DNA from: a virus
IMG/VR virus record: IMGVR_UViG_3300028596_000066
Coordinates: 1 to 24,216 of that record
DNA: 24,216 bases
Strand: one strand, 5' to 3'
The notes under the pieces were generated by a model. That model saw only the letters and a program-made list of their open reading frames with translations. It did not search any database and was not told the origin of the DNA. Positions 19,989 through 24,216 of this stretch are shown here, in pieces. Numbering within the stretch: the stretch's first letter is position 1; each line of letters begins with the position of its first letter. Position numbers and translations under genes: made by a program.

Positions 19989-20395
19989 GAGCGGCTCCCT
20001 TTCGTCTCTGCGCTGATGTCCGCCATGCCGAGCGCGCGGAGGGCCTGATCCCACTCGATGAAGCGGACGGCCCGGTCGTCGACGTAGTGGAGCGCGGGCA
20101 GCTTCCGGTCAGTCACCAGCAGCACGCCCCGTTCGTTCCAGAACGGCTTGCGGCGGCCGTACCAGGTGCGCGGAAGCCGAGTGGTGCACTCGAAGCCGTA
20201 GCCCGACATGCGCTCGATCCAGCGGGCGACTTGCCGGGCGTCGCGGGTGGTGTGGATGAACACGGCGTGCTCTTGCATGAGGCGGCTGAGCGCGACGACG
20301 GCGCCGGGCTTCCAGTCGCCGTAGATGGTGCCGTCGTGCCAGCCCTTCTCGTAGCTGTGCAGGACCCCGTCGAAGTCGACGGCTACCGTGCTCAT
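19985..20395 (-). CDS. HAD-like hydrolase, putative phosphatase (136 aa)
   Basis: The protein has the conserved motifs of small HAD-family phosphatases: VAVDFDGVLHS (motif I, Asp7 nucleophile and Asp9), VFIHTTRDA (motif II, Thr49/Thr50), a lysine near 98 (TDRKLP) and LHYVDDRAV (motif IV, Asp106 and Asp107). There is no cap domain and no kinase motif, so it resembles the phosphatase half of phage 3'-polynucleotide phosphatases. A small capless HAD of this size may act on nucleotides or nucleic-acid ends. It starts at ATG 20395, which overlaps the portal stop as ATGA, and its own stop overlaps the protease start. A location within the head operon is unusual. Confidence 0.85.
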   Translation of the reverse strand: MSTVAVDFDGVLHSYEKGWHDGTIYGDWKPGAVVALSRLMQEHAVFIHTTRDARQVARWIERMSGYGFECTTRLPRTWYGRRKPFWNERGVLLVTDRKLPALHYVDDRAVRFIEWDQALRALGMADISAETKGSRS

Positions 20396-21873
20396 TCGTC
20401 GTCCCTCGTCTTCCTGCGCTTGACGACCTTGCAGCGGCAGTCGTTGCCGTACTCCGCACCCACGCAGCGCACGTAGCCGGAGCCGCCCGGGTAGTCCTTG
20501 TAGGCCTGCGCCCGGTTCCGGTAGAGGCGCCCGTCCTGGTCCGCGCACGGCTGACAGACGTCGTCGTCGTGCTCGGTGACGACCTCCCACCGCATCGCGT
20601 TCTCCACCCCGGTGCCGAGCAGGCCGGCAACCGAGTCATCCCACGACGGGGCTGGCGGAGCGGTCCCGACTGGCTTGCCCACGAACGGGATCTCCGGCAG
20701 GCCGACAGCCGACAGAGTGCCCTCCGGCTCGAACCCCGCCTGCACGAGCACGGCGGCCGCGTTGGAGCGGGACGTCAGCTGCAAGGCCTCGCTCTCGACG
20801 TCGTCGGGGATCGGGTTGACGAAGTCGAACTCCAGGCCCGTGGCCGTGGTGCCGTAGAGGGGGAGGAGCCGGTGGTTGAGGGCGTCGCGGACGGCTTCGA
20901 GGTCGGGGACGACGAGCCAGCGGGCGAACATGACTGCGCCGGCGTCGGCGTTGGAGCGGTTGACGTCGTCGACTGCTCCGGTCATGGGCTTGGGGAACCC
21001 GAAGGCTTCGCGGATGATCTCTCGGCCGACTTCGCGGAGTTCGACGAACTGCATGTCGCGCTGGGTGAACTTGCGGTCGACCCACTTGCCGTGCTCCAGG
21101 ATGGCGACGCGGTGGGCGTTGGCGATCCCCTTGTGCTGCTCGTTCCACCGGTCGCGCAGCTCGTCGAACTCGTTGTCGCCGAGACCGCCGGGGACTTCGA
21201 TGATGCCGCCCGGCTCTGCCGAGTTCAGGAAGAAGTTGCGGTTCCACTCGGCGGAGTAGCGGACCGCGTCGAGGTCGGTGAGGAGCGCCTGCACCGGGCC
21301 GATCCCGCGGTACGGGTCGGTGGGGTGCGGGGTCCGGATGAGGATGACGTCCTCCTTGCGGAGCGCGATCTCCTGCCCGTCCGGGCCGGTGTACATGTAG
21401 CCCGACAGGAACGTCTCCGGGTCCGGTACGGGCCGCATCCGGTCCGGGCGCACCGGCCACAGTTCCAGCGGCAGGTTGACCGTCTCGTGCCGGGCGATCA
21501 CCCACCACTGCTCGCCGGTCAGCTGCTTGTGCTGCGCCCCGGCCTCGACGAACTCGGACTGCGTGTAAAACGGGTTGGGCCGGTTCCACAGGTCCAGGGC
21601 TGCATGGCTCGTGACCTCGGTGCGGTCTTCCTTCTTCCCGGACTTGGCCTTCCGGTACAGCTTCCACTCGACGCCGGCCTCGGCTTTGGCGGTGCGGTTG
21701 ACGATGGCGAAGACGGTGGAGACGGAGCCCATCGCGTCGAGTTGGGCGGTGGCTCCGCGCTGGCTGCCGAAGAGGCCGCGGCCGTAGGAGGCGGCGCGGG
21801 AGGCGAAGGGGACGGGGGTGTTGGTGGTCGTGCCGGCGCGGTTGAGGAGCGCGCCGAGGAGGGTGCGTGCCAC
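20392..21873 (-). CDS. Portal protein, HK97 family, with Cys-rich MuF-like C-terminus (493 aa)
   Basis: The central region matches HK97-type portals: VSTVFAIVNRTAKAEAGVEWKLYR (50-75), PNPFYTQSEFVE, a YMYTGPDGQ insertion, IRTPHPTDPYRGIGPVQALL (179-198), and FGFPKPMTGAVDDVNRSNADAG (291-312). This ring of 12 forms the vertex through which DNA enters. Residues 425-493 are an added module with AMRWEVVTEHDDDVCQPCADQDGR, Cys440, Cys443, Cys470, Cys479 and Cys481 (CRCK), like the C-terminal region of MuF minor head proteins. No separate MuF gene is seen in the window. The start codon of the open frame (21873) follows the small membrane protein gene by 13 nt. Confidence 0.93.
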   Translation of the reverse strand: MARTLLGALLNRAGTTTNTPVPFASRAASYGRGLFGSQRGATAQLDAMGSVSTVFAIVNRTAKAEAGVEWKLYRKAKSGKKEDRTEVTSHAALDLWNRPNPFYTQSEFVEAGAQHKQLTGEQWWVIARHETVNLPLELWPVRPDRMRPVPDPETFLSGYMYTGPDGQEIALRKEDVILIRTPHPTDPYRGIGPVQALLTDLDAVRYSAEWNRNFFLNSAEPGGIIEVPGGLGDNEFDELRDRWNEQHKGIANAHRVAILEHGKWVDRKFTQRDMQFVELREVGREIIREAFGFPKPMTGAVDDVNRSNADAGAVMFARWLVVPDLEAVRDALNHRLLPLYGTTATGLEFDFVNPIPDDVESEALQLTSRSNAAAVLVQAGFEPEGTLSAVGLPEIPFVGKPVGTAPPAPSWDDSVAGLLGTGVENAMRWEVVTEHDDDVCQPCADQDGRLYRNRAQAYKDYPGGSGYVRCVGAEYGNDCRCKVVKRRKTRDDE

Positions 21874-21886
21874 CTACCCCTCCCCT

Positions 21887-22084
21887 CTACGTGCCGCTGT
21901 AGAACCGCCAGTTCAGGACGATGCAGCCGACGCCGAGGGCGGCGACTCCCGCCGCTACCCCAAGGAGCAGCATGGCGGATCCCGACAACAGAATAACCCC
22001 AGCCGTGTCAAGCACAACCGGCATGGCCCTATTCAATCCCTGCATCCACCTGCGCACAGGCACCTTCCTCGTCATCCGAGCCAC
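21887..22084 (-). CDS. Small two-segment membrane protein (65 aa), function unknown
   Basis: The start is GTG at 22084 or ATG at 22075. A basic N-terminus (RMTRKVPVRRWMQ) is followed by two hydrophobic stretches, about 22-37 (VVLDTAGVILLSGSAM) and about 38-57 (LLLGVAAGVAALGVGCIVLN). The frame overlaps the large terminase end by 13 nt and ends 13 nt before the portal. A small membrane protein here is unusual in the packaging cluster; it might be an injection or superinfection factor, but I have no evidence. Codon use fits the neighbours. Confidence 0.6.
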   Translation of the reverse strand: MARMTRKVPVRRWMQGLNRAMPVVLDTAGVILLSGSAMLLLGVAAGVAALGVGCIVLNWRFYSGT

Positions 22085-23574
22085 CTCACCCTGGTCCGAG
22101 CGCCGTTGTAGAAAGCCAACAAAAGCGCGTCCGCGTTGTCCGGCGACCTCCCGAGCCGCTTGCGAATCTCATCCTTCGGCTCCACCTGGATCCGGCCCGC
22201 CGCATCCACCAGCCACAGCGGCTCCAGCAGCTGCGCCACCGTCGTGTCCGCGTTCTCCATCCCCGAGAGGTCCCAGCCCTGCCGCTCCGACAGGCCGCGG
22301 GCGAGCAGCCACCACATCTCCGCGCGCAGGTTCTTGTACTTGTCGGGGGCGCTGGACTTCTCGCCGACGTTGACGCCGACGATGCGCGCCGCGTGCTTGC
22401 CCTGCGAGGCGAGGTTGCGCAGCTCGCCGATCACGCCGAAGCCGACGCCGATGCTGTCGACCTTGACGGCGGTGGCGCCGGACTCCTTGATGGCGGCCAC
22501 GACCATGGGTGCGATCTTCTCCGGCCGGTCCGTGTGGGCACGCCACTCCCGGCCGGCGCGCCGGCCGCGGCGTTCCCGGATGACGGTCTCGTCCCCACCG
22601 CCGCCGACGTCCACGCCCAGCTCCACCGGCTCTAGTTCCTCGGCGGTCGGCCGGCGTTCGGGGTCGATACGGCAGCGGGCGATGTCGGAGGCGCGGACCA
22701 CCTTGTTGGGGGCGTCCTCGCTGAACTCGCCGAGCACCTTCGACTTGTAGAGGGGGTTGTCCTCGCCCCACTCCTGCGCTTTCTCCTCGACCCATTCGCG
22801 GCCGACGAGGGCCTGCGCCACATCCTCGGGGACGGGTTCGCCGGTGAGGTTCGGACTCTCGAACGCGCTGATGCCGATGACGTGCCAGCCGGATCCGGGC
22901 TGGCACACCTTCCGGAAGTGCGAGGCCGGGTTGTCGGGGTTGCCGATGGCGAGGATCCGGCAGTCCGCGTTCGTCGTCAGCGCGTCCGCCGCAACCCAGA
23001 GTTGCTCGGGGATGCCGCAGGCTTCGTCGAGGATGACGAGGACGTAGCGGGCGTGGATGCCCTGGAACGCACTCTCGTCGTGGTCGGCGGGCTTACGGCC
23101 GAACGCGACCAGCTCGTCTTCGATGTGCCATTCGGTCTGGTTGACGCGGCCGGCGAGTTTGCCGCAGCGGTGGACGCGGCGGATGTACCGCCAGAGGATG
23201 GCGCGGACCTGGGCGAAGGTGGGTGCCGACGTGACGACGAAGGCTTCGCCGGGTGGGTGGGTGTCGAGCCACCAGGAGGCGACGAGGGCCGCGGTGTGGG
23301 ACTTGCCGACGCCGTGGCAGGAGCGGACGGCGGTGCGCCGGTTGTCGCGGATGCTGAGCATGATCTCGCGCTGCTTCGACCACACGACCTGGTTGAGGCG
23401 TTCCTCGACCCAGCCGACCGGGTTGTGGGCGTAGAGGCGGGTGCGTTTGCGGAGGTTGCGGCGGTCGACCTTGGCGACGAGCTGGTCTCGGATCTCCTTC
23501 AGCGCCTTCGTGTCGCCGGCGCGCACCAGCTGTTCGATCTGCTGGTGGACCTGGTCACGCGTCGGTGTCGTCAC
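22072..23574 (-). CDS. Large terminase subunit (500 aa)
   Basis: The ATPase half has a Walker A-like SCHGVGKSH at 85-93 (Lys91, Ser92) and Walker B VLVILDEACG at 178-187 (Asp183, Glu184), followed by a coupling region with ILAIGNPDNP. The nuclease half carries acidic residues in GVDVGGGGDET (Asp322), VKVDSIGVG (Asp373) and DNADALLLAF (Asp479 or Asp482). The protein drives DNA into the prohead and cuts the genome. The GTG at 23574 overlaps the small terminase stop by 20 nt; no good ribosome-binding site is seen, consistent with coupling. Confidence 0.95.
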   Translation of the reverse strand: MTTPTRDQVHQQIEQLVRAGDTKALKEIRDQLVAKVDRRNLRKRTRLYAHNPVGWVEERLNQVVWSKQREIMLSIRDNRRTAVRSCHGVGKSHTAALVASWWLDTHPPGEAFVVTSAPTFAQVRAILWRYIRRVHRCGKLAGRVNQTEWHIEDELVAFGRKPADHDESAFQGIHARYVLVILDEACGIPEQLWVAADALTTNADCRILAIGNPDNPASHFRKVCQPGSGWHVIGISAFESPNLTGEPVPEDVAQALVGREWVEEKAQEWGEDNPLYKSKVLGEFSEDAPNKVVRASDIARCRIDPERRPTAEELEPVELGVDVGGGGDETVIRERRGRRAGREWRAHTDRPEKIAPMVVAAIKESGATAVKVDSIGVGFGVIGELRNLASQGKHAARIVGVNVGEKSSAPDKYKNLRAEMWWLLARGLSERQGWDLSGMENADTTVAQLLEPLWLVDAAGRIQVEPKDEIRKRLGRSPDNADALLLAFYNGARTRVRWLG

Positions 23575-24076
23575 CGTCGTCCGGTCCCATGGCTGCGTCG
23601 AGGAGTCGGCTGATGTCGCGGCCCAGTTGTTCGGCTTCGACGCTTACGCGGGAGGGGGCGTCGAGGCCGAGGAGTTTGCGGAGGGACTCGCGGGCTTTGA
23701 GGTAGCGGTCGACGGCTGCGAGTTTGATGCTGTCGTCGAGGAGTGGGGTGCCGTCGTCGTCTTTGACGATCTTGCCGTGGGAGACGGTGACGTGGTCGCG
23801 TTGAAGGATCGCCAGTACCTCGTCCGTGATCATCTCCAGGCGGTCGACTTCGAGTTCGATGAGGCGCGTACCCGGGCCGGCGCAGGCGTCGCGGATGGCT
23901 CGGTGGACGGCTTCCCAGGCGCTGCGGCTGCTGGCGTAGCCGAGGTCGTCGGCGATCTGCTGGTACGTCTTGCCTTGGGCGCGGAGTTCGGCGGCGGCAG
24001 CGTCGCGGGTGGCGGTTTCGGGGTTTCGGCTGTAGCGGCCGTGGCGGTCGCGGACGTTCTGGTTGGGGTTGGCCAT
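23555..24076 (-). CDS. Small terminase subunit (173 aa)
   Basis: Residues 20-62 look like a helix-turn-helix (ATRDAAAAELRAQGKTYQQI followed by ADDLGYASSRSAWEAVHRA), the DNA-recognition part of small terminases that bind the packaging site. Residues 70-115 are an oligomerisation helix region (LIELEVDRLEMITDEVLAIL). The C-terminus is acidic (MGPDDGDDTDA), the usual tail for contact with the large subunit. The ATG at 24076 has GGAGGG about 6 nt upstream. It is directly upstream of and overlapping the large subunit. Confidence 0.9.
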   Translation of the reverse strand: MANPNQNVRDRHGRYSRNPETATRDAAAAELRAQGKTYQQIADDLGYASSRSAWEAVHRAIRDACAGPGTRLIELEVDRLEMITDEVLAILQRDHVTVSHGKIVKDDDGTPLLDDSIKLAAVDRYLKARESLRKLLGLDAPSRVSVEAEQLGRDISRLLDAAMGPDDGDDTDA

Positions 24077-24090
24077 GTCCGCCCTCCACT

Positions 24091-24102
24091 GTTACCGGTA
24101 AC
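24091..24102. promoter_or_regulatory. 12-bp palindrome GTTACCGGTAAC upstream of the small terminase
   Basis: The sequence is a perfect 12-bp palindrome 15 nt upstream of the small terminase start codon, in a locally AT-richer stretch. It is placed between the ribosome-binding site and the likely promoter region, so it could be an operator for a repressor or activator of the late operon. It could also simply be a restriction-like palindrome. No other copy was noticed in the window. Confidence 0.4.
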
Positions 24103-24153
24103 TGTGTTTTGATGGTAGCGGTGGCGGCAAGCTGGCGGCTTGCGTGCATGGGT

Positions 24154-24185
24154 GAGGCCCGCTCCCTGGGCAAGGGGCGGGCCTC
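24154..24185. terminator. Strong hairpin upstream of the terminase genes
   Basis: GAGGCCCGC (24154-24162) and GCGGGCCTC (24177-24185) are exact complements; with the next pairs (TCC against GGG, one G-U) the stem reaches 12 bp around an 8-nt loop. No T-run follows on either strand. Lying about 80 nt upstream of the small terminase start, it may end transcription of an earlier gene to the right, separating it from the late operon. The remaining 24103-24153 bases hold a small inverted repeat (GCAAGC 24127-24132 and GCTTGC 24138-24143) and no gene. Confidence 0.6.
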
Positions 24186-24216
24186 CGGCGTGCAGTAGGT
24201 CAGGTGAGTTGCGTGG

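Noticed and set aside
24127-24143. Small inverted repeat GCAAGC/GCTTGC near the right edge
   Set aside because: A 6-bp stem with 5-nt loop and no T-run is common by chance in this GC-rich sequence; noted only as context.
24103-24216. Packaging (cos or pac) site upstream of the small terminase
   Set aside because: The location would be sensible, but I see no repeat array or known cos-like core that I could support.
1-24216. tRNA genes, integrase, repressor, att sites or insertion sequences
   Set aside because: None was seen by eye; no cloverleaf-like segment with a proper anticodon arm, no transposase or recombinase motif, and no terminal inverted repeats were found.

Overview
This window looks like the late (structural and lysis) region of a tailed, siphovirus-type phage or prophage of a high-GC actinobacterium, most likely Streptomyces. 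The reasons are very high GC with GC-rich third codon positions, tightly packed leftward genes with 1- to 4-nt stop/start overlaps, GTG and TTG starts behind GGAGG-type ribosome-binding sites, and protein types typical of Streptomyces phages: a HK97-type head module, a collagen-like membrane protein, and lectin-like minor tail proteins. The sequence alone does not say whether it is a free phage or an integrated prophage; no integrase, repressor or att site is visible.

Nearly everything is on the minus strand and reads from right to left. Packaging and head: small terminase (24076-23555), large terminase (23574-22072), a small membrane protein (22084-21887), a portal with a cysteine-rich C-terminal module (21873-20392), a HAD-like phosphatase (20395-19985), a ClpP-type prohead protease with a Pro/Glu-rich tail (19988-18936) and the major capsid protein (18925-17576). 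A strong hairpin follows the capsid gene. Then come two beta-rich proteins (17489-17070, 17067-16597), a zinc-ribbon protein (16595-16167), a fibre-like protein (16130-15543), a head-tail adaptor with extra domains (15546-14161), a neck protein (14157-13756) and a tail terminator-type protein (13756-13298).

Tail: a tail-tube protein (13298-12546), a Cys/His-containing unknown (12546-12100), a second shorter tube-like paralogue (12093-11686), and the tail assembly chaperones. The short chaperone ends at 11268. A -1 frameshift at a perfect CCCTTTG heptamer, with a hairpin 7 nt downstream, gives a 179-residue fusion ending at 11134. These are followed by the tape measure protein (11141-7959), a small minor tail protein (7949-7440), a 947-residue tail hub with two lectin-like domains (7436-4593) and three small minor tail proteins (4580-3028).

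Lysis: amidase endolysin (3028-2069), a two-segment holin candidate (2066-1866), a membrane-anchored coiled-coil protein (1855-1595) and a membrane-anchored collagen-like protein (1598-942). Two unknown small genes follow (911-591, 594-400). They converge on a small plus-strand gene (208-396) that has a leaderless-type promoter. The left edge holds an inverted repeat and the first codons of another leftward gene. The right edge holds a terminator-like hairpin and a 12-bp palindrome upstream of the terminase genes.

I see no clearly new defence or regulatory system. The most informative observations are the frameshift signal, a lectin domain inserted inside a beta-module that recurs in the adaptor, the membrane-anchored collagen-like protein in the lysis cassette, the portal with a MuF-like C-terminus, the HAD enzyme inside the head operon, and the fibre-like gene among the neck genes.
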